DNA of 64,000 nucleotides from an uncultured Bacteroidota bacterium (GCA_902793295.1 CADBDA010000013.1:61786-125785); one strand, 5' to 3'. Positions 1 through 8,883 are shown, counted from the first letter of the stretch. Numbers and translations: made by a program. Notes: a model not told the origin generated them from the sequence alone.

Positions 1-19
1 AGCAAGAAGGACAAGTCCA

Positions 20-997
20 ATGGGGCTGATGGGGAATCTGAAGCATAACGGTACCATCACATTCTCGGCTGCTCTGGTCAAGTCGCTGGCTGCCGACGTG
101 GGCTTCACGGCTTGTGGCATAGCGCGTGCCGAGAGACTTTCCGACAGCGAATTCCCGCTGCGTGAATGGCTTTCGCAAGGAATGCACGCGGATATGGGCT
201 ACATGCAGCGCAATGCCGATATGCGTCAGGATCCGCGCTTGCTGGTGGAGGGGGCTCGCAGCGTCATCTCGCTGCTGGTGGCCTACAAGCCTGACCGTCG
301 CATGGAGGGGCCGGTCCACATCGCTCAGTATGCCTACGGCACCGATTATCACGAACGGCTCAAACAGATGCTCTACAGCCTCATGCAGCGCATCGCCGGG
401 GCTTACGAGGGCTTCGAGGGTCGTCCGTTTGTCGATACGGCACCCATCAGCGACCGCCACTGGGCGGCTCGCGCGGGCTTGGGCTGGATCGGACATAACA
501 CTTTGCTCGTCAACCCGCAATGGGGGTCTTACTGCTTTATTGGCGAATTGGTGACGACGGCCGAGGCGGACTGCTACGACAGCCCGTCGCCTGACGGCTG
601 TGGCGACTGCCGCCGCTGCGTCGACGCCTGCCCGAATGGGGCCATCGTCCGGATGGAGGGGGCTGGGTCCTTTCAGGTCGACGCCCGCCGGTGCACTTCC
701 TACAATACCATCGAAAACCGCAATCCGTCGCTGCCGCCGTCGCTCGACCGCAGGGGCTACTCCTTCGGCTGCGACATCTGCCAGCTGGCATGCCCCTACA
801 ATGAACAGGCACCGGCGGCAACAACGCTCGACGACGAACGCAAACAGCTGCTGGAACAGCTGCCGGACGCCGACAAGGGGGCCTTCCGCCGCTTCACCAA
901 GCACTCGCCGCTCAACCGTATCACTTACGAACAGTGGCTGCGCAACATCGGAAGGGGAGAACCGAACGGGGGTTCAAAAACCAAAACTGAAGAGTAG
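20..997 (+). CDS. queG: Epoxyqueuosine reductase QueG
   Basis: This enzyme catalyses the last step of queuosine synthesis, reducing epoxyqueuosine in tRNA to queuosine with a cobalamin cofactor and two [4Fe-4S] clusters in the cytoplasm. The 325-residue protein has a ferredoxin-like cluster motif CGDCRRCVDACP (Cys194, 197, 200, 204), a further Cys225, and a second group CDICQLACP (Cys251, 254, 258). The DTAPISDR motif holds Asp139, which matches the family's catalytic aspartate position, and it is followed by the conserved GLGWIGHNTLL stretch. Length is normal for QueG. The frame stays open to the window edge, so the start could lie further upstream; ATG 20 has a purine-rich AAGAAGG about ten bases ahead of it, and ATG 29 is an alternative. 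A tRNA dihydrouridine synthase follows after 22 bases, so the pair is probably a tRNA-modification operon. Confidence 0.95.
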   Translation: MGLMGNLKHNGTITFSAALVKSLAADVGFTACGIARAERLSDSEFPLREWLSQGMHADMGYMQRNADMRQDPRLLVEGARSVISLLVAYKPDRRMEGPVHIAQYAYGTDYHERLKQMLYSLMQRIAGAYEGFEGRPFVDTAPISDRHWAARAGLGWIGHNTLLVNPQWGSYCFIGELVTTAEADCYDSPSPDGCGDCRRCVDACPNGAIVRMEGAGSFQVDARRCTSYNTIENRNPSLPPSLDRRGYSFGCDICQLACPYNEQAPAATTLDDERKQLLEQLPDADKGAFRRFTKHSPLNRITYEQWLRNIGRGEPNGGSKTKTEE

Positions 998-1019
998 AAG
1001 TAACAACCCATTACAGAAA

Positions 1020-1937
1020 ATGCACCTCTTTTTCGCCCCGCTGCAGGGCTACACGGACTATCTCTATCGCAACGCCCACCGGCTGCTGGTGGGTGGCGTG
1101 GATGCTTATTTCACACCGTTTGTGCGTTGGGATGGGTCGCTGCGCAACAAGGATGTGCGCGACGTCTTGGCGTCAAACAACGAGGGGACGCCTGTGGTCC
1201 CGCAACTGATTGCTGCCGATGTCGATGAGCTGAATCCGCTGCTCGACTTGGTGGAACAGCAGGGCTATCGGCGGGTCGACTTCAATATGGGCTGCCCGTT
1301 CCCGCTACAGACGGGACGGGGCCGCGGGTCGGCGCTGCTGGCGCGTCCGGATCGCGTGAGGCTGTTGATGGAGGCCTTCCGTCAGCGGCCGGGACTGCAG
1401 CTGTCGGTGAAGATGCGCGCGGGTTTCGACAACGCGTCGCAGGGGTTGGAGGTGGTGTCGCTTCTTAACGACTATCCGCTGGAGTTTATCACGATACATC
1501 CGCGCCTGACATCGCAGCAGTACAAGGGCTCCGTCGATGGGGAGGCGTTCGGCCGTATGCTGTCGGCATCGCACCATCGGGTGGTCTTCAATGGCGATGT
1601 GGGGTCGGTGGCGGATATCGATGGCATCGCGCAGCGTTGGCCGCAGCTGCATGGCGTGATGGTGGGCCGCGGACTGCTGGCGCGTCCCACGCTGGCTGCC
1701 GAATGGCGTCAGGGGACTTCTTTGCCGGAGGCGGAGGTGCTGCGGGTCTCGTTGGCATTGCACAATAGGCTCTTCGACAATGCATGCCGACTGCTGCAGG
1801 GCGACCAGCAGGTGCTGGCGCGTATGCGTGCTTTCTGGGAATACCAGCAGCCGCTCATCGACAAAAAAAGCTACAAACGGCTGATGCGGACTTCCAGTTT
1901 GCGCAACTACGAGGAGACGGTCCGCAACATGCAGTAG
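1020..1937 (+). CDS. tRNA-dihydrouridine synthase
   Basis: This is an FMN-dependent enzyme that reduces uridines in the tRNA D-loop. The 305-residue protein begins with the family's AP(L/M)xGxTD-type FMN-binding stretch (APLQGYTD, residues 6-13). It carries NMGCP with catalytic Cys92, then a KMRAG motif, and NGDVG plus GVMVGRGLL for phosphate binding near the C-terminus. The frame is open from about 600, but everything before 1020 lies inside queG, and ATG 1020 gives the expected N-terminus. The gap to queG is 22 bases. I cannot assign DusA, DusB or DusC specificity from sequence alone, although the 'GCPFPLQTGRGRGSALL' active-site loop is closest to DusB/C-type forms. Confidence 0.92.
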   Translation: MHLFFAPLQGYTDYLYRNAHRLLVGGVDAYFTPFVRWDGSLRNKDVRDVLASNNEGTPVVPQLIAADVDELNPLLDLVEQQGYRRVDFNMGCPFPLQTGRGRGSALLARPDRVRLLMEAFRQRPGLQLSVKMRAGFDNASQGLEVVSLLNDYPLEFITIHPRLTSQQYKGSVDGEAFGRMLSASHHRVVFNGDVGSVADIDGIAQRWPQLHGVMVGRGLLARPTLAAEWRQGTSLPEAEVLRVSLALHNRLFDNACRLLQGDQQVLARMRAFWEYQQPLIDKKSYKRLMRTSSLRNYEETVRNMQ

Positions 1938-1957
1938 TGTATGTCAGATTTATTTGC

Positions 1958-1965
1958 TACCTTTG
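1958..1965 (+). promoter_or_regulatory. Bacteroidota-type -7 box (TACCTTTG)
   Basis: TACCTTTG matches the Bacteroidota sigma-70 -7 consensus TAnnTTTG. It lies 21 bases after the dihydrouridine synthase stop and about 140 bases before the HD/kinase gene, so it is the likely promoter of that gene, leaving a long leader. Confidence 0.5.
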
Positions 1966-2104
1966 TGTTCTATTAGTTAGGGTGCTGTTGCGTTTAAATA
2001 TTTGATTATATTAATGATAATCACTTTTCGCGGCGCAATTGTATCGTGAATCGTCTTTTCACCTGCGGCCTGTCGCTTCGACCGACCGCCAAATTTGGAT
2101 GCCT

Positions 2105-3583
2105 ATGAACAATCCTATTGACACCTCATTATTCGACAAGGCGGCGGCTTTTGCCATCGCTGCTCATGGCGGCACCGAACGCCGCGGCAAGGGCACGCCT
2201 TATGTGATCCATCCCATGGAGGCGGCTGCCATCGTGGCGTCGATTACCAACGACCCCGAAATGCTGGCTGCGGCAGTGCTTCACGATGTAGTGGAGGATA
2301 CGGCGGTGACTGCCGACGAACTGCGTCAGGCGTTCGGCGATCGCGTGACAAGGCTGGTTCTTCACGATACGGCATCTGATTCGGCGACACTTGGTTGGCG
2401 CGGCAAACGTCAGGGACAAATCGAACGGCTGCGCGCTGCCGACCGCGACGGCAAGATTGTGGCGTTGGGCGACAAACTGTCGAACCTCCGCGCCATCGCG
2501 GGCGACTATACCTTGTTGGGCGACGCGCTCTGGCAGCGTTTCCATGCGCCGCAGGGTAGGGTGGACATCGAATGGTACTACAGGGGGTTGGCAGGGGCGC
2601 TGATCGAACTGTCCGAGACGATTCCTTACCGCGAATTTGTGGCGCTCCTCGACAATACCTTCGGCTTCATGAACTATGGTGAGGCGACAACGGTGTCGCT
2701 CGACGACTATGTGGAGAGTGGCGGCGGATACTGCAGCACCAGCTACAACCACCGCGATGGGGTGACCATGGTGAAATTCTACGACGAGGGGGCGCCGCTG
2801 TCCTTGCCTCAAAATGAACTGCAGACGGCGCACGCGGTGTTCCGTATGGGCATCCCGTCGCCTATGCCGGGACGGCTGGTGACCGACGGACGTCGCTTCG
2901 GCGCTGAGTTTCGCCGCATCAGCCCCAAGGAGTCGTTCGCTCGCTTCGTGAGCAACCGACGGGACCGGTGCGAGGAAATCGGCCACCGCTTCGCCAAGAT
3001 GTGCCGCGACCTTCACGCCAAACCGTGCAACACTTCGCTGTTCGCTTCCGAATCGGAATACGTGATGGGCGAGATTCGCAAGAGCCGCAGCCTCACTGCG
3101 GAAGAACAGGAACATCTGTGCCGTCTGGTCGAGGCGGTGCCGCTATGCCGCACCTGCCTGCATGGCGATATGCATATCGGCAATGTCATCACGACCGACC
3201 TGGACGAGAAAACGCATGCCGCAATCCATGACTTCTGGATCGACTTGGGCGATTTCCGCTGGGGCAACCCGCTCTTCGATTTGGGAATGGCGTACCTGAC
3301 CTTCTGCAACCCCGACGAGGCGATCACCCAACGGCTCTTCCACATTGGCTCGGCCGAGATGCAACGCATCTGGAAGACCTTCGCAGAAGATTATTTCGGC
3401 GCGCATACCGATGCCGAACGCCACGACATCGAGCGGCGTCTGGCACCCTTCGCTGCCCTCAAGATGGTCCATTTCGACTTGGTCCACCCCATGCCCGAAC
3501 CCATGCGCCACTTCGTACAAAAAACCGCCGCCGCCGCCTCCCAAATGACCACACTCGAATCCACTCCCTGGCCCACCCTCTAA
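2105..3583 (+). CDS. HD-domain / aminoglycoside-phosphotransferase-like kinase fusion
   Basis: This is a two-domain cytoplasmic protein of 492 residues. Residues 1-180 resemble the N-terminal HD hydrolase domain of RelA/SpoT enzymes: His21, His36 in 'IHPMEAA', and the HD doublet 60-61 within AAAVLHDVVEDT. The second half, from about residue 195, is an APH/choline-kinase fold with the catalytic motif HGDMHIGN (Asp355, Asn360) and a downstream metal-binding acidic segment around WIDLGD (Asp380/Asp383). The combination suggests nucleotide or small-molecule phosphohydrolysis joined to a kinase, but the substrate is unknown. The synthetase domain of RelA is absent. The frame extends to a TTG at 2039, but ATG 2105 (or 2099) fits the start of the HD domain. 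A terminator separates it from the convergent typA gene. Confidence 0.8.
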   Translation: MNNPIDTSLFDKAAAFAIAAHGGTERRGKGTPYVIHPMEAAAIVASITNDPEMLAAAVLHDVVEDTAVTADELRQAFGDRVTRLVLHDTASDSATLGWRGKRQGQIERLRAADRDGKIVALGDKLSNLRAIAGDYTLLGDALWQRFHAPQGRVDIEWYYRGLAGALIELSETIPYREFVALLDNTFGFMNYGEATTVSLDDYVESGGGYCSTSYNHRDGVTMVKFYDEGAPLSLPQNELQTAHAVFRMGIPSPMPGRLVTDGRRFGAEFRRISPKESFARFVSNRRDRCEEIGHRFAKMCRDLHAKPCNTSLFASESEYVMGEIRKSRSLTAEEQEHLCRLVEAVPLCRTCLHGDMHIGNVITTDLDEKTHAAIHDFWIDLGDFRWGNPLFDLGMAYLTFCNPDEAITQRLFHIGSAEMQRIWKTFAEDYFGAHTDAERHDIERRLAPFAALKMVHFDLVHPMPEPMRHFVQKTAAAASQMTTLESTPWPTL

Positions 3584-3652
3584 AGGATCAGAAACCCCTC
3601 GAGACCCGGAGAAAAGATTGAAAAAATAAGGATATAAGAAAAACATAAAAAA

Positions 3653-3697
3653 AGCCTCTCCAGCTGTGCTAGAACATCTAGAAATGCTGGAGAGGCT
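3653..3697. terminator. Bidirectional terminator between convergent genes
   Basis: A perfect 12-bp stem (3653-3664 with 3686-3697) encloses a 21-base loop. On the minus strand it runs into a T-rich tract, as expected for the end of typA. It also follows the HD/kinase gene on the plus strand. Confidence 0.85.
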
Positions 3698-3745
3698 ATT
3701 GTGTTTGGAGGGTCAGCAAAACCGGCCTTCCTTATAAAATGGCGC

Positions 3746-5581
3746 TTATTCTCCCGATTCGCCGGCGGCGATGCGGGCGCGCTTGCGTTCTATCTCGTCA
3801 AGAATGATCTTGCGAATGCGCAGGTGGCTGGGGGTGATCTCCAGATACTCGTCTTCGCGAATATACTCCATGGCTTCCTCCAAGCTGAATTTGATGGGCG
3901 GTGTGCAGGTCGACTTGTCGTCGGCGCTCTTGCTGCGCATATTGGTCAGGTTCTTGGCGGTGACCACATTGATGACAATGTCGTTGCCGGGACGCAGGCT
4001 CTCGCCGATAACTTCACCGGCATAGACGTGGTCGCCGGGCTCGATGAAGAAGGGGCCGCGGTCTTGCAGCTTGCTGATGCTGTAGGCTGTGGCTTCACCT
4101 GTCTCCTTGGCAATGAGGGCACCGTATTTGTGGTCGTCGATATCGCCTTTCCAAGGCTGGAATTCGAGGAAGCGGCTGGCTATGACGGCTTCGCCATTGG
4201 TGGCGGTGAGCAGCGTGTTGCGCAGTCCGATGATGCCGCGGCTGGGAATGGTGAAGTCGAGCTGCACGCGGTCGCCTTTGGTGTCGATGGTGCCGACTTC
4301 GCCTTTGCGGCGCGTGACGACATCGATGACCTTACTCGAGAATTCCTCGGGCACCAGCACGGTGAGCTGTTCGATAGGTTCGCACTTCTGGCCGTCAATT
4401 TCCTTGATGATGACTTTGGGCTGGCCCACCTGTAGCTCGTAGCCTTCGCGACGCATGGTCTCGATAAGGATGGAGAGGTGCAGGATGCCGCGTCCGTAGA
4501 CGAGCAGCGAGTCGGGCGAATTGGTCTCCTCCACACGCATGGCGAGGTTCTTCTCCAACTCGTGGTAGAGGCGCTCGCGGATGTGGCGGCTGGTGACGTA
4601 TTTGCCTTCCTTGCCGAAGAAGGGGCTGTTGTTGATGGTGAACAGCATGCTCATGGTGGGCTCGTCGACCTTGATGGGGGGCAGGGGCTCGGGATTCTCG
4701 GCGTCGCAGATGGTGTCGCCGATTTCGAACATCACGTTCTTGTCGAGGTCCAGCAGCACGGCGCAGATTTCGCCGGCTTCAATGCAGTTCTTGGTGCGCT
4801 CTTTGCCAAGGCCTTCGAAAGTGTAGAGTTCTTTGATTTTGCTTTGTATCTTCTCACCGTCGCGTTTCACCAGACAGATGGGCTGTCCGGCCTGCAGGGT
4901 GCCTCGGTTCAGGCGTCCCACGGCGATGCGGCCCAGATAGCTGCTGTAGTCCAGCGATGAGAGCATCATCTGGGTGTTGCCTTCCGGCACCTTGGGCTCG
5001 GGTATGTGCTTGATGATAAGGTCCATCAAGTAGCTGATGTCGTCGGTGGGCTTGTCCCATTCGGGTCCCATCCAGCCTTGCTTGGCGCTGCCGTATGCGG
5101 TGGGGAAGTCCAGCTGGTCGTTGTTGGCGCCCAGGTTGAACATCAGGTCGAAGACGGCTTCCTGCGTCAATTCGGGGTCGCAGTTGGGCTTGTCGACTTT
5201 GTTGATGACTACGATGGGCTTCAGTCCTAGTTCGATGGCTTTCTGCAGCACGAAACGGGTCTGGGGCATAGGGCCTTCGAAGGCGTCGACCACCAGCAGC
5301 ACACCATCGGCCATATTGAGCACACGCTCCACCTCACCACCGAAGTCGCTGTGGCCGGGGGTGTCGATAATGTTGATTTTGTAGCCTTTGTAGCGGACGC
5401 TGACATTCTTCGAAAGAATGGTGATGCCACGTTCGCGTTCCAGGTCGTTGTTGTCAAGAATAAGATCGCCGGTCTCTTGGTTGTCGCGGAAGAGTTTGGC
5501 TTGGTGCAGCATGCGGTCCACCAGCGTGGTCTTGCCGTGGTCGACATGTGCTATAATTGCTACATTACGAATGTTTTGCAT
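3746..5581 (-). CDS. typA: Ribosome-associated translational GTPase TypA/BipA
   Basis: This translational GTPase of the EF-G family binds the ribosome and acts in stress and low-temperature growth and in late ribosome assembly. The 611-residue protein shows the G1 motif AHVDHGKT (residues 11-18), the RGITI switch, the G3 motif DTPGHSDF and the G4 motif NKVDK. These are followed by domain II, domain III (including [20 protein letters not shown]) and a TypA C-terminal domain with the SRGIIGLR stretch. Length is normal. The start is fixed by the [17 protein letters not shown] opening and by a promoter box 26 bases upstream. It is transcribed alone, ending in the terminator at 3653-3697. Confidence 0.98.
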   Translation of the reverse strand: MQNIRNVAIIAHVDHGKTTLVDRMLHQAKLFRDNQETGDLILDNNDLERERGITILSKNVSVRYKGYKINIIDTPGHSDFGGEVERVLNMADGVLLVVDAFEGPMPQTRFVLQKAIELGLKPIVVINKVDKPNCDPELTQEAVFDLMFNLGANNDQLDFPTAYGSAKQGWMGPEWDKPTDDISYLMDLIIKHIPEPKVPEGNTQMMLSSLDYSSYLGRIAVGRLNRGTLQAGQPICLVKRDGEKIQSKIKELYTFEGLGKERTKNCIEAGEICAVLLDLDKNVMFEIGDTICDAENPEPLPPIKVDEPTMSMLFTINNSPFFGKEGKYVTSRHIRERLYHELEKNLAMRVEETNSPDSLLVYGRGILHLSILIETMRREGYELQVGQPKVIIKEIDGQKCEPIEQLTVLVPEEFSSKVIDVVTRRKGEVGTIDTKGDRVQLDFTIPSRGIIGLRNTLLTATNGEAVIASRFLEFQPWKGDIDDHKYGALIAKETGEATAYSISKLQDRGPFFIEPGDHVYAGEVIGESLRPGNDIVINVVTAKNLTNMRSKSADDKSTCTPPIKFSLEEAMEYIREDEYLEITPSHLRIRKIILDEIERKRARIAAGESGE

Positions 5582-5606
5582 GAAAAACTGTATATTTTTT
5601 GAACAT

Positions 5607-5615
5607 GCAAAGATA
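5607..5615 (-). promoter_or_regulatory. -7 box of typA (TATCTTTGC)
   Basis: Read on the minus strand this is TATCTTTGC, a full match to TAnnTTTGC, placed 26 bases before the typA start codon. Confidence 0.75.
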
Positions 5616-5693
5616 GAAAAAAAATGTGAATTGCGGACAGCTTTGTTGCTCCTGTCGGCAAAAATGCGTATTGTGGGCCGCTAACGGATTGGT

Positions 5694-6170
5694 TTATCGG
5701 CTTTTCTCGGTCAGGGTGAAGCTGCGGAAACGGGAGGTGGTGGAACTGGTTTCACGCACGCGCACCAGTTTGTCGCCGAAATGCATGGTCTTGTCGTCGC
5801 TGTCGGGGTTCTCGGTGTGGTAGACTTGGAACAAGCGGTTGAAATCGCGCAGAAAATCAGCGCTGCGCACATCGAGGATGACTTCGTAGCAGACGTCAGT
5901 CTTGGGGTCCATCTTGAAGGTGCACCGGTAGTCGGCAGTGTTGATGATCATCACGCCTTCCACTCGGTTGCCGGAGGGCATGTAGGTGATGTCGAATTGC
6001 TGGCTCTCGGCGCGTTCGTTGCCGACAAAGGCGCCTAGCGACTGCACGATGTGGTGCGCGTCGCGTCCCAATTGTTCGACAATGTACGATGTCTGGGCGC
6101 TCAACGTGCCTGCTGCGGCTAGCAGCACGAAGGTCAGCAGGTGCTTCGTCAGGGTTGGGAAGATGCGCAT
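5694..6170 (-). CDS. Secreted protein of unknown function
   Basis: This 158-residue protein has a signal peptide (Arg/Lys-containing start, hydrophobic LLTFVLLAAAG, cleavage after TLSAQ) and is probably periplasmic. The mature part contains 'VEGVMIINTADYRCTFKMD' and a mixed alpha/beta pattern, but I recognise no family. The longer frame reaches 6227, which would place coding sequence over the end of the upstream gene; ATG 6170 gives a standard signal peptide. It starts 19 bases after the nucleoside phosphorylase stop, so the two are likely cotranscribed. Confidence 0.7.
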   Translation of the reverse strand: MRIFPTLTKHLLTFVLLAAAGTLSAQTSYIVEQLGRDAHHIVQSLGAFVGNERAESQQFDITYMPSGNRVEGVMIINTADYRCTFKMDPKTDVCYEVILDVRSADFLRDFNRLFQVYHTENPDSDDKTMHFGDKLVRVRETSSTTSRFRSFTLTEKSR

Positions 6171-6189
6171 ATTGCGAGGGTTTGTGCGG

Positions 6190-7059
6190 TTAGACCATGG
6201 TGTCCATGATGCGGACAATGGCGTCACGCATCTGGTCGTGATAGCTGTTCAGGAAGGTGCCGTCGGCGCGGTTGGCGATAATCAGGCAGACCGTCAGGGC
6301 GTTGTGGCCCATCAATGCCGATAGCCCGTAGATGGCGGAGGTCTCCATCTCCAGATTGGTCACCTTTAGGTTGTTCCAGCTGAAGGTGGCCAGCTTCTCG
6401 TTGAGGTCGCTGATGCTGGGGGCTATGCGGATGTTGCGCCCTTGGGGGGCGTAGAAGCCGGGCGCGGTGGCGGTGATGCCTTGCCGTGTGAAGGGGGCCA
6501 CGCGCTGCAACAACGTGGGACTGCCGGCAACGCAATAGGGGCGGGCCATGCGGCTGGGCAGCTGCATGTGGCGCTCGAAGGCTTGGGCCATAGGTTCGTC
6601 CAGTTGGCTGTCGTCGTGCTGGTAGTAGTTCAGCAGTCCGTCCAGTCCGATGGCGTATGCCGAGGCTACAAGCGATCCGACGGGGATGTCGCTATGCAGC
6701 GATCCCGATGTGCCGATGCGGACCATGTTCAGCGTGCGGTGCTCTGCCTTGACGGTACGGCTGGCAAGGTCGATGTTGGCGGCTGCGTCGAGTTCGGTGA
6801 CCACAATGTCGATATTGTCGCATCCCATGCCGGTGCTCAGCGCCGTAAAACGGTGCCCTTTGTAGCGGCCTGTCAGGGAGTGGATTTCGCGGTTCTGGCT
6901 CTCGAATTCAATGCTGTCAAAGAGCGTTTTGAACATGTTGACGCGGTTGGGGTCGCCAACCAGGAAAATGTCGTCGGCCAGTTGCTCGCCGGTCATATTA
7001 ATATGGTAAAGGCTCCCAGAGGGAGCCAATACCAATTCGCTTGATTTCAATTCGTTCAT
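6190..7059 (-). CDS. Nucleoside phosphorylase, uridine phosphorylase-like
   Basis: This is a cytoplasmic PNP/UDP-family phosphorylase that cleaves nucleosides with phosphate in pyrimidine or purine salvage. In the 289-residue protein, FLVGDPNRV near residue 32 is the phosphate-binding start of the fold, TGMGCDNIDIV is the substrate loop, RIGTSGSLHSDIPVGS is the phosphate-binding GTSG-type motif, and LEMETSAIYGLS carries the ribose-binding Glu-Met-Glu triad. The pattern fits uridine phosphorylases better than trimeric PNPs, but base preference is not proven. The start codon touches the end of the upstream low-complexity gene, which in its present frame overlaps it by four bases. Confidence 0.88.
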   Translation of the reverse strand: MNELKSSELVLAPSGSLYHINMTGEQLADDIFLVGDPNRVNMFKTLFDSIEFESQNREIHSLTGRYKGHRFTALSTGMGCDNIDIVVTELDAAANIDLASRTVKAEHRTLNMVRIGTSGSLHSDIPVGSLVASAYAIGLDGLLNYYQHDDSQLDEPMAQAFERHMQLPSRMARPYCVAGSPTLLQRVAPFTRQGITATAPGFYAPQGRNIRIAPSISDLNEKLATFSWNNLKVTNLEMETSAIYGLSALMGHNALTVCLIIANRADGTFLNSYHDQMRDAIVRIMDTMV

Positions 7060-8351
7060 ATCAGTTGTTTATCTGCTGTTGCGGCTGCCGGTGTGGGTGG
7101 TGGTGTTGGTTCCACGCGAGCTGCTGGTGCCGCTGTTGTTGTTGCCACGGGTAGTTGTGGTGCCGCTGTTGTTGCTGCCACGGGTGGTGGAAGTGCCGGT
7201 GTGGGTGTTCGTGCCACGCGAGGTGCTGGTAGCGGTGTTGTTGTTGGTAGTGTTGGTACTGCTTTTGGTGGTAGTGCCATTGGTAGTGCTGGTGCCGCGA
7301 GTGGTGCTGGTGCCAGTGTGGGTGTTGTTTCCACGGGTGGGGCTGGTGCTGGTACCGCTGTTGGTGTTGCCGCCGCGAGTGGTGCTGGTGCCGCTGTTGG
7401 TGTTGCCGCCGCGAGTGGCGCTGGTACCGCTGTTGGTGTGCCGCTGTTGGTGTTGCCGCCGCGAGTGGCGCTGGTACCGCTGTTGGTGTTGCTGCCGCGG
7501 GTGGCGCTGGTACCGCTGTTGGTGTTGTCTCCTCGCGAGGTGGACGTTCCGTTGTTGACATTGTTGCCGCGGCTGTTGCTGACGCCGGTGTTGTGGCCAT
7601 TGCCATTGTTGTTGCCGTTACGGCTGCTGATTCCGGGGTTGCCGGCGTTGCTGCGGTTGTCGCCGCTGCGCTCGCCGCCGTTGCTGTTGTTGACACCGGT
7701 GTTGCGGGTGCCAGTGGTGTTGCGGCCGCTGCCCAGGTAGCCGTGTCCGTCAGGTGTCTGCGGGTAGTTCACGCCGGGCGTGAAGGGGTGGGTGGGGACG
7801 TAGGCCGGAGTGGAGGGGGTGCGCATGTAGTAGGGCGGCAGGGGGGCGGGGGCGCCGTGGCTGACATGGGGCGGACGCCATCCGAAGCGATGCACTTCGT
7901 AGTGGTAGGTGTACATGCGGTTGAAGTGCGGGTCGTGGTAGTGACGCACGAAGGAGTGGTAGGGCGGCATGGTCCAGTAGAAGTTGGGTGTGGTCGCCAT
8001 GCTGCGGAAACGCAGATACTGTGCCGCGTTGTACATTCTGTTGCCGTAGTGGTTGTAGAGCCAGATGCAGGAGAGGTCGATGGGCATGTAGATCTCTTCG
8101 CCGGTGTAGGCGTCGAATCCGTACAGCCAGATCTCGTAATATTTGCTGTTCACCGGCTCTGCCCACACTTCGTTGATGATAACGTAGGTGGCCAGCTCGT
8201 ATTCGTAGCCGCAGTATATCATCAGCTCGGTTTGGGCATCAAGCGCCCGAGCAACGCGAGTGGCTTGCGGACGGGTGAAGTAACGGACTCCGTTTGCGGT
8301 TGCGGTGACTGCTGCCAGTATCAAGGCCAGTGTCAAAATGAATCTTTTCAT
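7056..8351 (-). CDS. Secreted low-complexity N/T/S/G-rich protein, 3' end frameshifted
   Basis: The protein has a signal peptide (MKRFILTLALILAAVTATA), then a globular region of about 160 residues rich in Tyr, Trp and His (for example 'YGFDAYTGEEIYMP'), then a long low-complexity tail. To about residue 303 the tail is built of Asn/Thr/Ser/Gly/Arg units such as NTNSGTSATRGG encoded by a 36-bp repeat. After a 14-bp tandem duplication at 7427-7454 the frame switches to Pro/Ala/Thr, giving 431 residues. Deleting one 14-bp copy restores the Asn/Thr/Ser/Gly tail to a stop at 7069-7071 (422 residues). All three frames are open here because the repeats contain no stops. The globular region resembles small secreted proteins of Bacteroidales, with no known function. 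The gene is upstream of and abuts the nucleoside phosphorylase. Confidence 0.75.
   Translation of the reverse strand: MKRFILTLALILAAVTATANGVRYFTRPQATRVARALDAQTELMIYCGYEYELATYVIINEVWAEPVNSKYYEIWLYGFDAYTGEEIYMPIDLSCIWLYNHYGNRMYNAAQYLRFRSMATTPNFYWTMPPYHSFVRHYHDPHFNRMYTYHYEVHRFGWRPPHVSHGAPAPLPPYYMRTPSTPAYVPTHPFTPGVNYPQTPDGHGYLGSGRNTTGTRNTGVNNSNGGERSGDNRSNAGNPGISSRNGNNNGNGHNTGVSNSRGNNVNNGTSTSRGDNTNSGTSATRGSNTNSGTSATRGGNTNSGTPTAVPAPLAAATPTAAPAPLAAATPTAVPAPAPPVETTPTLAPAPLAAPALPMALPPKAVPTLPTTTPLPAPRVARTPTPALPPPVAATTAAPQLPVATTTAAPAARVEPTPPPTPAAATADKQLI
7427..7454. repeat. 14-bp tandem duplication causing a frameshift
   Basis: ccgctgttggtgtg (7427-7440) is followed directly by ccgctgttggtgtt (7441-7454). 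The surrounding 36-bp repeat units contain one such segment each. The extra 14 bases shift the minus-strand frame of the low-complexity gene. Confidence 0.85.
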
Positions 8352-8502
8352 GGTGGCTCCTTTCTGTTTGTTGTCGTTTTGTCGACGGTTTGTATTTTTT
8401 TTATTGTTTCGTATCTGGGTTGTATGAAAACTTGTGGCAGTTAACTATTTTTAAGAGCTTTTTGCAGTTACAGGGCTTGGCGCGCTGTCTGCCAATAATT
8501 TT

Positions 8503-8511
8503 GCAAAAGTA
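8503..8511 (-). promoter_or_regulatory. -7 box (TACTTTTGC) for the low-complexity gene
   Basis: On the minus strand this reads TACTTTTGC. It sits about 150 bases before the start at 8351, implying a leader of roughly 145 bases. Confidence 0.55.
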
Positions 8512-8682
8512 GTAAATTATGGACACCTGACAAAATATTTTTTGTCGGCTGCGCACCATTGCTTTTTTTTGAATCATTCCATACTTTTGCAAGGTGTTTG
8601 TTATGAGGTTGTTGCAAATGTCTCTTCTGGCAGCGTGGCTCTCGAGGTGCAAAAAAAAGTTTTCGGTTATCAAAAAAGTTTG

Positions 8683-8691
8683 TATTTTTGC
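8683..8691 (+). promoter_or_regulatory. -7 box (TATTTTTGC) for tRNA-Ser
   Basis: TATTTTTGC matches TAnnTTTGC and lies 57 bases upstream of the mature tRNA-Ser sequence. Confidence 0.65.
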
Positions 8692-8748
8692 AAACCGAAA
8701 TCGGGGAGTGGAAAAGCACTTTTTTGCTCCTAACTGATTGGAATACAT

Positions 8749-8836
8749 GGAAAGATGCCGGAGTGGTCGATCGGGGCGGTCTCGAAAACCGTTGACCAGC
8801 TTGCCTGGTCCCAGGGTTCGAATCCCTGTCTTTCCG
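8749..8836 (+). tRNA. tRNA-Ser (anticodon CGA)
   Basis: An 88-base class II tRNA. The acceptor stem GGAAAGA (8749-8755) pairs with TCTTTCC (8829-8835), with discriminator G at 8836. The anticodon loop CTCGAAA (8781-8787) lies between CGGT and ACCG and gives anticodon CGA at 8783-8785, which reads the UCG serine codon. A long variable arm and the T-loop GGTTCGAATCC follow, both typical of tRNA-Ser. CCA is not encoded. A hairpin terminator follows at once. The accessory genes from 8950 onward start next to its 3' end, the usual side for integration of mobile DNA. Confidence 0.97.
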
Positions 8837-8844
8837 CTGAAAAG

Positions 8845-8883
8845 TCTCACAAGCTCAAACAATTTGACTTGTGAGATTTTTTT
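8845..8883 (+). terminator. Terminator after tRNA-Ser
   Basis: TCTCACAAG (8845-8853) pairs with CTTGTGAGA (8868-8876), followed by a run of seven T. Confidence 0.85.

Larger units (their letters stand above)
8352..8748. other. Divergent intergenic region with two promoters
   Basis: These 397 bases carry the leader and promoter of the minus-strand low-complexity gene and the plus-strand promoter of tRNA-Ser. I see no convincing protein-coding sequence in it; the short open frames are AT-biased by-products. Confidence 0.6.

Noticed and set aside
3701..5602. Several plus-strand frames opposite typA
   Set aside because: All lack motifs and fall inside the certain typA gene.
7056..7560. CRISPR-like array
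   Set aside because: The repeats are in-frame coding units without spacers, inside a secreted-protein gene.
7079..7740. Plus-strand Val/Leu/Gly/Ala-rich frames over the low-complexity gene
   Set aside because: They are translations of the same repeats on the other strand; the minus-strand frame has a signal peptide and globular domain.
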